Positions 9,471 through 18,677 of a stretch of DNA of 64,000 bases are shown here, piece by piece. The stretch is from Cyclobacterium xiamenense. Lineage in GTDB: Bacteria > Bacteroidota > Bacteroidia > Cytophagales > Cyclobacteriaceae. Within the stretch, counting starts at the first letter, position 1. Each line of letters opens with the position of its first letter. Under the pieces are notes generated by a model. It worked only from the letters and a program-made list of their open reading frames with translations. It searched no databases and was not told the origin of the DNA. The stretch covers positions 290,621-354,620 of the forward strand of contig NZ_WIOK01000001.1 of the NCBI RefSeq assembly GCF_009467825.1, given 5' to 3'. A program made the translations under genes and the position numbers.

Positions 9471-10414
9471 ACCAGGTTGGCGGTTCGCCACATGGCCCTT
9501 GAAGTTGCGGCCAGCGCCGGCTCATTGTCCATGGCGTTTAGTTTGGCATTGAATGGTTCCGCACGTACCGGACCGTCGTAGCCGATGTTGACAAGGGCCT
9601 GCATGAAGCCCTTCAGATCGATTAAGCCACTTTCTCCCGGGAGTTGGCGCTCGCCGTCTATTTGTTCGATAATGCTTCTTCCAGCCGTGGCGTCATTGAG
9701 GTCGCAGGTCACGATTTGATCGTTGCTTAGCTTTTCCAGATCGGCGACACTTTCGCTAGAGGTGTACCAGTGAAAACTATCCAGCTGTACCCCTACGTTT
9801 GGGCGCCCGATGTCAGCAATGAGGTCTTGCACTTCTTTCAGTGTCCCCACAAAAGGGTACCGGTTGATGATTTTCAGGTTTTTTGTACCCACGTACTCAA
9901 ACCCTAGTTTCAGCCCTTCTTCTCCCAGTATTTGGGCAGCCAGGCCGAGGCGCTGACTGTGTTGCTTTAGGTTTTCCAGGTAGGGCAGTTCGTTGTGGCT
10001 GGGCATGATCCAGGTATTCACCCGGCTTACCCCCGCCTCCCGCAGGCGAACGGCAATTTTGGGCAATTCTTTAATCCCTGCTTCGTAGGTAGCCTTGTCT
10101 TTGCGGAAATCCACCGGCAGACCGGCCGAATCCCAACTGAGCTGCTGTGCGGCCTTTCGGGCCAAAAATTCATCCAATTTGCCCGGGGACATTTCCATCA
10201 GCTGCGCAGGAACAGGCAGGATGGCTTCAAACTTATGGGCCACGGCTTTGTCAATCATTTCTTCCTGACTGATTTTTACGCCTATGGCGTAGGGGTTCAG
10301 GCTTATCCGGAATTTTCGTTGGAGGAAATCGGGAGCGGCCTGGGCCAGGTAGGGAGCGGTAGCCAATCCCAGGCTGAGGGCACCGCCTCGCTGAATAAAT
10401 GTTCTTCGGTTCAT
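9467..10414 (-). CDS. sugar phosphate isomerase/epimerase-like TIM-barrel protein, Tat-exported
   Basis: 315 residues with a twin-arginine signal (NRRTFIQRGGALSLG) and the xylose isomerase-like/AP endonuclease 2 TIM barrel. Likely metal-site regions include GFEYVGTKN and VGVQLDSFHWY. Secreted members of this fold in Bacteroidota and Planctomycetes act on oxidised or keto-sugars, but the exact reaction is not established here. It is the last gene of a minus-strand operon with DUF1501 and PSD1, 27 bp after DUF1501. Its TAG stop overlaps the glsA stop through the palindrome CTAG. Confidence 0.85.
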   Translation of the reverse strand: MNRRTFIQRGGALSLGLATAPYLAQAAPDFLQRKFRISLNPYAIGVKISQEEMIDKAVAHKFEAILPVPAQLMEMSPGKLDEFLARKAAQQLSWDSAGLPVDFRKDKATYEAGIKELPKIAVRLREAGVSRVNTWIMPSHNELPYLENLKQHSQRLGLAAQILGEEGLKLGFEYVGTKNLKIINRYPFVGTLKEVQDLIADIGRPNVGVQLDSFHWYTSSESVADLEKLSNDQIVTCDLNDATAGRSIIEQIDGERQLPGESGLIDLKGFMQALVNIGYDGPVRAEPFNAKLNAMDNEPALAATSRAMWRTANLV

Positions 10415-10441
10415 TGGATGTTTGCTAATATTCGTGACTGA

Positions 10442-11938
10442 TTAGGATAGAATTTCCCGAATGACATGCCCTTCCACGTCCGTTAAGCGGAAAGGCCTGC
10501 CCTGAAAATCAAAGGTAAATTGCTCGTGGTCAAATCCCAAAAGTTGGAGGATGGTGGCATGAATATCGTGTACGGAAACGGTATCTTCCACACCGGAAAA
10601 TCCGAATTCGTCTGTGAGCCCGTGCGCCGCTCCTTTCTTGATACCGCCCCCGGCCATCCACATGGTAAAGGCATCGACGTGGTGATCCCGGCCCTTGTAA
10701 CTCTGGGTTTTTCCTTCCCTGTTTTCCTGCATGGGGGTGCGGCCAAATTCTCCTCCCCATACCACCAGCGTTTGGTCCAGTAGGCCTCGTTGCTTGAGGT
10801 CGGTCAATAGGGCGGTAATGGGGCGGTCGATTTCGCGGCATTTGTCTTTCATGCCCAGGTCAATGGCGGTGCTTTCGCCGGTACCGTGTGCATCCCATCC
10901 CCAATCGTAGAGCTGTACGAACCGGACGCCTTTTTCTACCATTTTGCGTGCAAGCAGGCAGTTATTGGCGAAGGATTCCTCTCCCGGCTGGGTGCCGTAG
11001 AGCTGGTGGATGTATTCCGGTTCTTCGTTGATATTCATTACCTCCGGCACCTCAATTTGCATGCGGAATGCCATTTCGTACTGGTTGATTCGGGCGAGAA
11101 TTTCCGGATCCGCATAGGCCTGGAAATCTGCCTCGTTGATCCCGTTGATGGCGTCGAGCATTTTTCGTTTCAGGCTTCGTGACATGCCTTTCGGGTCCTC
11201 GATGTACAATACCGGATCCCCTTGTGAACGGCATTGCACCCCCTGGTAGACGGAGGGTAAAAAACCGCTTCCCCAGACGCTTTTTCCAGCGTCAGGTGTT
11301 TTTCCTCCGGAGGTGAGTACCACAAATCCGGGCAGGTTTTGGTTTTCGGAGCCCAGGCCGTAGGTCACCCAGGAACCGATGCTGGGCCGGCCCAGTCGGG
11401 GGCTACCCGTTTGCATAAACAGCTGGGCAGGACCATGATTAAATTGATCCGTATGAACGGCTTTCAGGAAAGCCACTTCGTCCACGACCTGCTTGAAATG
11501 AGGCAGGTAATCCGACACCCAGTTGCCCGACTCGCCGCACTGCTCAAAGTTGGCTTGGGGGCCGAGCAGGTTGGGACGGCCACGGATAAAGGCAAATTTT
11601 CTTCCCTGCAGCAGGGATTCCGGACACTCCTTGTTGTGAAGCCGCGCCAATTCGGGTTTGTAATCAAACATTTCCAGCTGGGAGGGGGCACCCGCCATGT
11701 GCAGGTAGATCACCGATTGCACCTTTGGTGTAAAGGGAGGTGCCATAGCAGACAGGGGGTTGAGGTCTCGCTCGGAAAGTTGCATGCGCCGGGGTTCCGG
11801 GGCCTGGCAGCCGCCGATGAGTGATCCCAAAGCCAGGCCGCCCATGCCACTTACACAGCGCTGAATAAAATGCCTGCGGGTTTGGGTCTGCAGTTCCCGT
11901 TCCAGTTTCTCAGCCAGTAATTTTTTGAGGGTGTCCAT
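10442..11938 (-). CDS. DUF1501 family exported protein (sulfatase-fold)
   Basis: 498 residues. A Tat-type signal (RRHFIQR, then GMGGLALGSLIGGC) is preceded by about 20 charged residues. DUF1501 proteins share the alkaline phosphatase/sulfatase fold; here the parts DWGWDAHG and VVWGGEFGRTPMQ are the characteristic conserved blocks. They nearly always travel with PSD1 cytochromes, as here: its ATG is one base from the PSD1 stop. Biochemical activity is unproven for the family; a role in handling complex polysaccharides at the envelope is inferred from co-occurrence. Confidence 0.93.
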   Translation of the reverse strand: MDTLKKLLAEKLERELQTQTRRHFIQRCVSGMGGLALGSLIGGCQAPEPRRMQLSERDLNPLSAMAPPFTPKVQSVIYLHMAGAPSQLEMFDYKPELARLHNKECPESLLQGRKFAFIRGRPNLLGPQANFEQCGESGNWVSDYLPHFKQVVDEVAFLKAVHTDQFNHGPAQLFMQTGSPRLGRPSIGSWVTYGLGSENQNLPGFVVLTSGGKTPDAGKSVWGSGFLPSVYQGVQCRSQGDPVLYIEDPKGMSRSLKRKMLDAINGINEADFQAYADPEILARINQYEMAFRMQIEVPEVMNINEEPEYIHQLYGTQPGEESFANNCLLARKMVEKGVRFVQLYDWGWDAHGTGESTAIDLGMKDKCREIDRPITALLTDLKQRGLLDQTLVVWGGEFGRTPMQENREGKTQSYKGRDHHVDAFTMWMAGGGIKKGAAHGLTDEFGFSGVEDTVSVHDIHATILQLLGFDHEQFTFDFQGRPFRLTDVEGHVIREILS

Positions 11939-11939
11939 G

Positions 11940-14675
11940 TCAGGATTTGGTTAGGAATTCATCCAGATTCAATAGTGCATTGGCGACCACCGCCAGGGCC
12001 GCCAGTTCGGGGTCTTTGTCGGCTTCCGCGGCGAACTGAAGCCAGTCCTTCAGGGCCTGCGGATCCTGCGCAAAATCTTCGTGCGCAAAATCCCGGAGGT
12101 CTTTCAGGTAGCGGTGTTTCTCCGCGGTGATGGGCTGTAGCAGCAGCTTTTCGTAGGCCCAGGAGATCGGGTCTTCGGCGCCGGACTGCTGCATGCGCAG
12201 CGCCAGCTGGTAGGCAGCCTCCTGGTATACCGGGTCGTTTAAGGTTACCAGGGCCTGCAAGGGCGTATTGGTCACCGTGCGGTCGATGGTACATACCTCC
12301 CGGCTTCCCGCATCAAAGCTGATAAAGGACGGGTAGGGGCTGGTGCGCTTTAGAAGGGTGTATACCGCGCGTCGGTACCGGTCTTCCCCCTCGCTGGTTT
12401 TCCAGGATTCTCCGTTATAGACGGTTTGCCAAACATTGTCCGGCTGGGGCGGCATGACCGGTTTGCCGTACATCTTGTCGCTTAGTAGGCCCGTTGCTGC
12501 GAGTGCCTGGTCCCGGATTTGTTCCGCACTGAGTCGGAACCTCGGTCCCCGGGCGTACCATTGGTTGTTTGGGTCTTTTTCGTGCAGCAAGGCCGAAGAG
12601 ACGGAAGACTGACGATAGGTACCGGATAGCACCAGGTCTTTAATCAACGGTTTCAATCGCCAGTCGTGGTCTTCCATGAGCCGAACCGCCATCCAGTCCA
12701 GCAGTTCCCGGTGGCTTGGAGGATCGGATTGGGTGCCCATGTCTTCCAAGGTGCTTACCAGTCCCCGTCCAAATAATTGCGCCCATATTCGGTTGGCAAG
12801 GGTGCGTGCCGTAAGGGGGTTTTCCTCGCTGGTTAGCCAATAGGCCAGACCCAGGCGGTTTTTCGGCCAGGCGGCATCCCAGCTGTTGAGCACGGTCGGT
12901 ACATTTGGTGCCACTTCCTCGCCTTTGAGCATCCAATTGCCCCGTTCAAACACATGGCTCGTTCGCTTCATGTAATCCGGATTTTCGATCATAATCGGAA
13001 CGGAAGGGGTAGTTGTGTTGAGAAGCGCCAGGAAATCCCGATCGGTCTCTGCGTGCCCGGGTTGGTTTTTTCCGGGCAACTCCGGAAAAAAGGCCAGCCA
13101 GTTGATGGCCGAGGTGGTTTGCTGGGGGCCAAGCCGCCGGTTTTCCATGCGAAAATACAGGTCTACTTTTTCGTTAACTTTTTTGATAGGAAACCGCCGG
13201 ATGACCCGTCCCTCCGTTTTATCCAGGGTAAACCGGGCCAAGATCTCTCCCTCAGGCCCGTCCTTACGAATGGTCAGCAGGCTTCCTTCGTTGGCCGTCC
13301 AATAGTTTAGGTAAATATAGGGGGATCCACCGGTGTAGATTCCCCGAAAATAGCAGGAGCCCTGGTCCCAAAGTCCGAGCCATTTGGTGTCGATCAATTC
13401 TCCGTTTTCAAAATCCTCCGCCAGGTGTGCATGGTACTTGGGCTCCTGGTAGCGTAGGATGGCTCCTACTTCTTTTTCCAGATCCTTGCTCCCATGGCGG
13501 GCGGCCCAGATTTTTATTTCTTCTACCCGAACGCTGTCCTCTCCAGTGTAGAATTTTAATTTGGGCTCCTCGCCATGGGTGTCTTCATCGCGGCTGTTAT
13601 TGAAGAAAGCCATGAGTTGGAAATAGTTTTCGTGGGTAAAGGGATCGTAGGGATGGCTATGGCATTGCACGCAGGCGATGGTGGTACTCTGCCAGACGTC
13701 AAAGGTGGTGTTGACCCGGTCGAGTACAGCGGCGACCCGAAACTCTTCGTCCTGCGTGCCTCCCTCGTCGTTGTTCATGGTATTGCGGTGAAAGGCTGTG
13801 GCCGTAAGCTGGTCCATGTCCGGATCGGGTAGTAAATCACCGGCGAGCTGTTCCACCGTAAATTGATCGAAGGGCATGTCGGCGTTTAGGGCTTTGATGA
13901 CCCAGTCGCGGTAGGCCCAGATTTCCCGGCTGACATCCCGTTCGTAGCCCTTGGTATCGGCATAGCGTGCCAGGTCCAGCCACCAGGAAGCCCATTTTTC
14001 GCCATAGGCCGGGCTTTCCAACAAGGCATCCACCAATTCCTCGTAGCTCATTTCGTTGGATTTCCACCGGTTTACGAGTTCCTCGGAGGGTGGAAGTCCG
14101 GTAAGGTCCAGGCTCAATCGGCGAAGAAGTACCAGTTTATCCGCTTCGGGCGATGGCGCCAATTCCTGTTGGGTCAAGCCCCGGGCGATAAACCGGTCGA
14201 TGTCGTTTTGCAGAAAGGCGGGTGCGGACTCGGTAAAAAAACCCGCCTGAACCGGCGTTTCGGGAGGAGTGGGTTTCGTTGGGGTTTCGTAGGCCCAGTG
14301 TTTGCCCCAGGGTGCTCCCTGTTCCACCCAGGCGGTAAGGATTTCGATTTCCTCCTCGGAAAGGGGGGCTTTCTGGTAAGGCATGCGGATTTCCGGATCG
14401 GCCGCGGTGAGGCGCTTGATAAATTCGCTGGCGCTGGCATCGCCGGGAATGATGGCCGGATGGCCGGACTCGGTGACGGCCAAGGCTTCCTCTTCAAAAA
14501 GCAGGCTGAAGCGCCCGTTTTTCTTGACCCCTCCGTGGCAGGAAATGCAGTGTTGGTTCAGGATGGGTTTTACCTGCGCGCTAAAGTCAATTTCCTTTTC
14601 TTGTGTCAGGGAATAGAAAAGTACCCCTGCGAGCAGAATACTGGCCGTTCCAATAAGAAATCCGGTTTTATTCAT
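11940..14675 (-). CDS. PSD1 / planctomycete-type cytochrome c domain protein (DUF1549-DUF1553)
   Basis: 911 residues from the ATG that gives an N-terminal membrane anchor (residues 5-23). A c-type heme motif, Cys43-Ile-Ser-Cys46-His47, is followed by a proline-rich linker, a DUF1549 block (RLSLDLTGLPPS, then YGEKWASWWLDLARYADTKG), a second Cys-containing segment (CVQCHSHPYDP), a lectin-like middle and a DUF1553 block (LTARTLANRIW, and later DAGSREVC with TNTPLQALV). These periplasmic proteins are paired with DUF1501. A redox role in glycan breakdown is proposed from context only. First gene of the three-gene operon. Confidence 0.94.
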   Translation of the reverse strand: MNKTGFLIGTASILLAGVLFYSLTQEKEIDFSAQVKPILNQHCISCHGGVKKNGRFSLLFEEEALAVTESGHPAIIPGDASASEFIKRLTAADPEIRMPYQKAPLSEEEIEILTAWVEQGAPWGKHWAYETPTKPTPPETPVQAGFFTESAPAFLQNDIDRFIARGLTQQELAPSPEADKLVLLRRLSLDLTGLPPSEELVNRWKSNEMSYEELVDALLESPAYGEKWASWWLDLARYADTKGYERDVSREIWAYRDWVIKALNADMPFDQFTVEQLAGDLLPDPDMDQLTATAFHRNTMNNDEGGTQDEEFRVAAVLDRVNTTFDVWQSTTIACVQCHSHPYDPFTHENYFQLMAFFNNSRDEDTHGEEPKLKFYTGEDSVRVEEIKIWAARHGSKDLEKEVGAILRYQEPKYHAHLAEDFENGELIDTKWLGLWDQGSCYFRGIYTGGSPYIYLNYWTANEGSLLTIRKDGPEGEILARFTLDKTEGRVIRRFPIKKVNEKVDLYFRMENRRLGPQQTTSAINWLAFFPELPGKNQPGHAETDRDFLALLNTTTPSVPIMIENPDYMKRTSHVFERGNWMLKGEEVAPNVPTVLNSWDAAWPKNRLGLAYWLTSEENPLTARTLANRIWAQLFGRGLVSTLEDMGTQSDPPSHRELLDWMAVRLMEDHDWRLKPLIKDLVLSGTYRQSSVSSALLHEKDPNNQWYARGPRFRLSAEQIRDQALAATGLLSDKMYGKPVMPPQPDNVWQTVYNGESWKTSEGEDRYRRAVYTLLKRTSPYPSFISFDAGSREVCTIDRTVTNTPLQALVTLNDPVYQEAAYQLALRMQQSGAEDPISWAYEKLLLQPITAEKHRYLKDLRDFAHEDFAQDPQALKDWLQFAAEADKDPELAALAVVANALLNLDEFLTKS

Positions 14676-15211
14676 GGGTCGTTTTGTCACAAATACGAGT
14701 CGAAAATAGCCAGAAAAGCCTGAAATCGCAAGGTGTAGAGATATAGGATACCTTCTTTTAGTTTTCAAACGCGTTTAACCAAAGCCGATTTTTTCAAATG
14801 GGACGCGCCGAAAACGGCAACCCGCTCCGACATCTTTTCATCATGACTGGCTGATCAGTGGTTCTGACATAGGGAGGCTAGATGCGGGCCTTGCATTTAC
14901 AGGCTGTTTTTTTTTTAAAGGAACTGGGTTTGCATCGGACGATTGGCCTATTTTGAACGTCTGTCCGTAGCATTTACCCACGTCAAAATGTCCGGAACCA
15001 GGTCAGCGATTCGCTTGCATTCCCACCGCCTTACACGGGTTGCCTTCACAGGCGAATACGGGAAAAGGTGTCGATCGTGTCGAATTTGAAATGCGTCACC
15101 TTCTCGCATAATAAACGCCCGATTCCCGGAAAACAACCGGTGCAAACCGACCCGGGTGAAAAAATTGTATGGCTTTTTGTTGCCATTCGATAAACACTCC
15201 AACCGTTTACT
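14676..15211. other. intergenic region, no supported gene
   Basis: It lies upstream of PSD1 and downstream of the CBM6 protein, both on the minus strand. An 84-codon minus-strand frame (14948-15202) has no recognisable domain, and its Arg/His-rich composition looks like chance. A run of ten T at 14907-14916 is present without an adjacent stem. Confidence 0.5.
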
Positions 15212-17530
15212 TTATTTCACTTGAAAAAGGCGTTGTGTACCAACGAGAGGTCCCTCAATAAACATTACGTAGTATCCGGGGAGTAAAGCGTTTATATCCA
15301 ATTGAGTCACCGAATTCCTGATCTCCTGCGACATGATTTTCTCGCCATCGACCGTGTAGATGTGTACATGAACCACCTCTTCTGGCTGTAAACTCCCGAT
15401 GGATACATTTATCGTGCCGGCGTCGGCAGGATTCGGGAAAATTAGAAACTCATTCTCGGAGCTTTTTGATTGGCTTACCTGGGTTGATATTTCGAACGTG
15501 AAACTATCTACGTCGAGGAGGTATCCCGAAGCTCCCTTAAAAACCAGGAACAGGGTTTGATCGCCCAGAAACACGGATCCGTCGGCGTAGCTTTCCGGGT
15601 CCACCACCCTGATCGCAAAAGGTGCAAATGTTCTCCAGCCACCGGTAGGCGTAACCTCAGCCCTAGCGATGAGGGTACCCTCCGGGCTACCGGTTCTGAA
15701 TTCGATCGTACCTCCTGCGGTATTGCTGGATGCGATGATCTGCCCGGCCAAGGGTCCGCGCCCAAAAGCCACGTGATCAAACCGGATGTAGTCGCCGTCG
15801 TTGATATATCCCACTGCTGCCCCGGCATTGCTGGGCTGAATTCCGTTTTGGCTGGAAAAATCCTTGGCCTGAATCCCGGCATACGGATCAACAGAAGTGG
15901 ATTTTTCCTGAACGATGATCGTACAAACCGCGAAAACCGAACCGTCGCTAAAACTTGTGGCCGTCACCGTGACTTCACCCGGCGCGGTCGCCGTGAATTC
16001 TCCGGTGATGTAATCGACACTTATGCCATCATTTGAAGCAAAGGCCACAAACTGATTGCTGGTGTTTGTGGGAGAAATAAGTACATCGAGATCGATGGTG
16101 TCACCGACCTGCAAGGGTTCCGAAGGGCAATTGATGAAGCGGAGCTCCTCCACTACCACCTCCGAAGGCTCGAACGTGAAGCTATCTACGTCGAGGAGGT
16201 ATCCCGAAGCTCCCTTAAAAACCAGAAATAGGGTCTGATCTGCCAGATACGCGGATCCGTCGGAATAGCTTTCCGGGTCCACCACCCTGATTGCAAAAGG
16301 TGCAAATGTTCTCCAGCCACCGGTAGGCGTAACCTCAGCCGTAGCGATGAGGGTACCCTCCGGGCTACCGGTTCTGAATTCGATCGTACCTCCTGCGGTA
16401 TTGCTGGATGCGATGATCTGCCCGGCCAAGGGTCCGCGCCCAAAAGCCACGTGATCAAACCGGATGTAGTCGCCGTCGTTGATATACCCGACGGCTTTAC
16501 CCAGGTTGCTGGGCTGTATTCCGTTTTGACCGGAAAAATCTAAGGCCTGAATACCGGCATACGGATCAACAGAAGTAGATTTTTCCTGAACGATGATCGT
16601 ACAAACCGCGAAAACCGAACCGTCGCTGAAACTTGTGGCCGTCACCGTGACTTCACCCGGCGCGGTCGCCGTGAATTCTCCGGTGATGTAATCGACACTT
16701 ATGCCATCATTTGAAGCAAAGGCCACAAACTGATTGCTGGTGTTTGCGGGAGAAATAAGGACATCGAGATCGATGGTGTCACCGACCTGCAAGGGTTCCG
16801 AAGGGCAATTGATTAAGCTGAGCTCCTCCACTATCACCTCCGAAGGCTCGAACGTGAAACTATCGACATCGAGGAGGTACCCCGAAGCTCCCTTAAAAAC
16901 CAGGAACAGGGTTTGATCACCCAGAAACACGGACCCGTCGGCGTAGCTTTCCGGGTCCACCACCTTGATCGCAAAAGGTGCAAATGTTCTCCAGCCACCG
17001 GTAGGCGTAACCTCAGCCGTAGCGATGAGGGTACCCTCCGGGCTACCGGTTCTGAATTCGACCGTACCTCCTGCGGTATTGCTGGATGCGATGATCTGCC
17101 CGGCTAAGGGTCCGCGCCCAAAAGCCACGTGATCAAACCGGATGTAGTCGCCGTCGTTGATATAGCCCACTGCTGCCCCGGCATTGCTGGGCTGAATTCC
17201 GTTTTGGCTGGAAAAATCCTCGGCCTGAATTTCGGCATACGGATCAACGGAAGTGGATTTTTCCCGAATCAAGGGTTCAAAGGGTTCTTTTTTAGGTCTG
17301 AAATGCCCGGGCCAATGCGCATCGGGATTTGTTTCCGGGGAATGTGAAAAATGCGCCTTTACGCTGCTACGTATGAACGAGCTACCAAAATCATCGGTAC
17401 TTGGTATTCGCATCCCTATCTGACCCGGATTATTGGTATCACATTTAAATGGATCAGTTGACTTGCCCTGACTAGTTCCCACTAAAACAACCAACAATAT
17501 GTGCAAGTGGAGAAGGAATACTTTCCGCAT
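15212..17530 (-). CDS. secreted CBM6 / Ig-like repeat protein with type IX sorting domain
   Basis: 772 residues from MRKVFLLH, which begins a clean signal peptide; an ATG at 17578 is an alternative. After a spacer (25-88) come three CBM6-like beta-sandwiches, each opening with STSVDPYA.IQA.DFS and containing GYINDGDYIRFDHVAFG and LDVDSFTFE. The first two are followed by an Ig-like BIG2 module (PSEPLQVGDTIDL, then GEVTVTATSFSDGS). The last about 80 residues are a Por sorting domain (FPNPADAGTINVS). CBM6 binds beta-glucans, xylan or agarose-type chains. No catalytic domain is present, so it is probably a surface glycan-binding scaffold. Repeat units are nearly identical in DNA. Confidence 0.88.
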   Translation of the reverse strand: MRKVFLLHLHILLVVLVGTSQGKSTDPFKCDTNNPGQIGMRIPSTDDFGSSFIRSSVKAHFSHSPETNPDAHWPGHFRPKKEPFEPLIREKSTSVDPYAEIQAEDFSSQNGIQPSNAGAAVGYINDGDYIRFDHVAFGRGPLAGQIIASSNTAGGTVEFRTGSPEGTLIATAEVTPTGGWRTFAPFAIKVVDPESYADGSVFLGDQTLFLVFKGASGYLLDVDSFTFEPSEVIVEELSLINCPSEPLQVGDTIDLDVLISPANTSNQFVAFASNDGISVDYITGEFTATAPGEVTVTATSFSDGSVFAVCTIIVQEKSTSVDPYAGIQALDFSGQNGIQPSNLGKAVGYINDGDYIRFDHVAFGRGPLAGQIIASSNTAGGTIEFRTGSPEGTLIATAEVTPTGGWRTFAPFAIRVVDPESYSDGSAYLADQTLFLVFKGASGYLLDVDSFTFEPSEVVVEELRFINCPSEPLQVGDTIDLDVLISPTNTSNQFVAFASNDGISVDYITGEFTATAPGEVTVTATSFSDGSVFAVCTIIVQEKSTSVDPYAGIQAKDFSSQNGIQPSNAGAAVGYINDGDYIRFDHVAFGRGPLAGQIIASSNTAGGTIEFRTGSPEGTLIARAEVTPTGGWRTFAPFAIRVVDPESYADGSVFLGDQTLFLVFKGASGYLLDVDSFTFEISTQVSQSKSSENEFLIFPNPADAGTINVSIGSLQPEEVVHVHIYTVDGEKIMSQEIRNSVTQLDINALLPGYYVMFIEGPLVGTQRLFQVK
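15492..17264 (-). repeat. tandem 678-bp repeat (two full units and a partial third)
   Basis: The block beginning TCGAACGTGAA occurs at 15492, 16170 and 16848, exactly 678 bp (226 codons) apart. The copies differ only at scattered bases. The third copy ends near 17264, where the sequence departs after GGATTTTTCC. The units encode CBM6 plus BIG2 inside the secreted protein. Such identity points to recent duplication or gene conversion. Confidence 0.95.
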
Positions 17531-18677
17531 TTTCACATCGATTAATTTGTTTTTAATAGTATTTTTTTTGCTTTTCATCGAAAAATAGGTAAAAATATTC
17601 AAACAAAAAAGCGATCGATTCTTTTTTCTGGTACCTTTTTCAACGCAGAAAGCAGGGGTCGCATCATGCAGCAAAGGCAGCTTTTGGACTGCACATCCCT
17701 CAAAAAAAACTACTTTACACTGGATGTTTCCTTTTTCCAACCCGCCTCGAACTGACAGAATTCCCATGCCTGAATATTTGGGTATCGGAGGCTCGCTCGC
17801 TGTTCAGCAAACCAAAAAATCAGGAAATGATGGATTCAGGCACACAGTTTTCCACCGCACCTTCCACAACCGCCTTCATGAATAGATCGTAGCCCGCTTC
17901 GGCGATTAACCCAGTCAGTCTGGAATTGAGGGTACGGGTGTATCGACGGTTGTGGCTTCAGGAATTTTTTTGGAGCACTATAGTTAACAAACCTGGCTGC
18001 TTTCATCGTGTTGGTTCTCTCAGGGGCTGTCAACATCACAGGTAAATATACATATCCGCAATCGCCTGTACGTTACCGTCGATTTCTTCGAACGGAACGC
18101 CCTTTCTACCCGGGACGGGTAAGGGCAAGGTGTGAACCGTACCGTTGCTGCGGTAGCTTAGCTGTGGCGAATACAAGGCAGTTTGCTGCAAAACAATCGG
18201 AGTTCCTACAAGATAGGCGAAAAATCTAAAGATTCGAGCAAAAATCCCGGTTCGATTTCCGGACCGTTGGAGACAGGCGGAAGGTAGCCGGGAAGGAGTT
18301 CAACTTGGGGAGAGATGGGAATAAAAGGAGATAGCCATTCGGGGAAGTCGATTGCGTTGGAACGCGAATGCAGTGACGTATTACCAAACCGGCAGCAGAA
18401 CGGAATTGTCCCGCCTACATAGCGGCAGGCGGGGAGGCAGCACCCTATTTTAGTAAATTTGGCGTATCTGCGATGCAAACTGTTGTGGAAGGAGCAAGTC
18501 GACACCGAGGGATCCGTTCGTTAACGAAGTTTTACCACAGAAAACGTAGCTTTTTGGTACCCGTTAAAAAAATAAATGGTAGTATTAGTGGTAGAAGGCC
18601 TGTCCATTCGCTCCGCTTGACTGGCGCTGCGTATTCGAGGGCTTTGGGAAAGTGGTGTGTCACAGGAAGCATGCAAC
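17531..18677. other. long intergenic region between divergent genes
   Basis: About 1.1 kb without a gene I can support, between the divergent CBM6 and S51 genes. A 99-codon minus-strand frame (18206-18505) and a 67-codon one (17836-18039) have no recognisable domain. A small hairpin (CCGCCT, 10-nt loop, AGGCGG) lies at 18411-18432. The region must hold both promoters, but no exact TAnnTTTG element with good spacing was seen. Confidence 0.5.

Noticed and set aside
14948..15202. 84-codon minus-strand frame in the PSD1 upstream region
   Set aside because: No domain, no ribosome-binding context and a His/Arg-rich composition expected of chance.
15492..17264. regular repeats that could be taken for a CRISPR array
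   Set aside because: The period is 678 bp, the units are protein-coding and there are no spacers.
17836..18039. possible short C-terminal remnant between 17836 and 18039
   Set aside because: One minus frame reads plausibly for about 40 codons (…GLIAEAGYDLFMKAVVE…), but I could not tie it to any family, so chance is not excluded.
18206..18505. 99-codon minus-strand frame in the long gap before the S51 gene
   Set aside because: A Pro/Leu-rich tail hints at a protein, but no family and no start signal could be supported.
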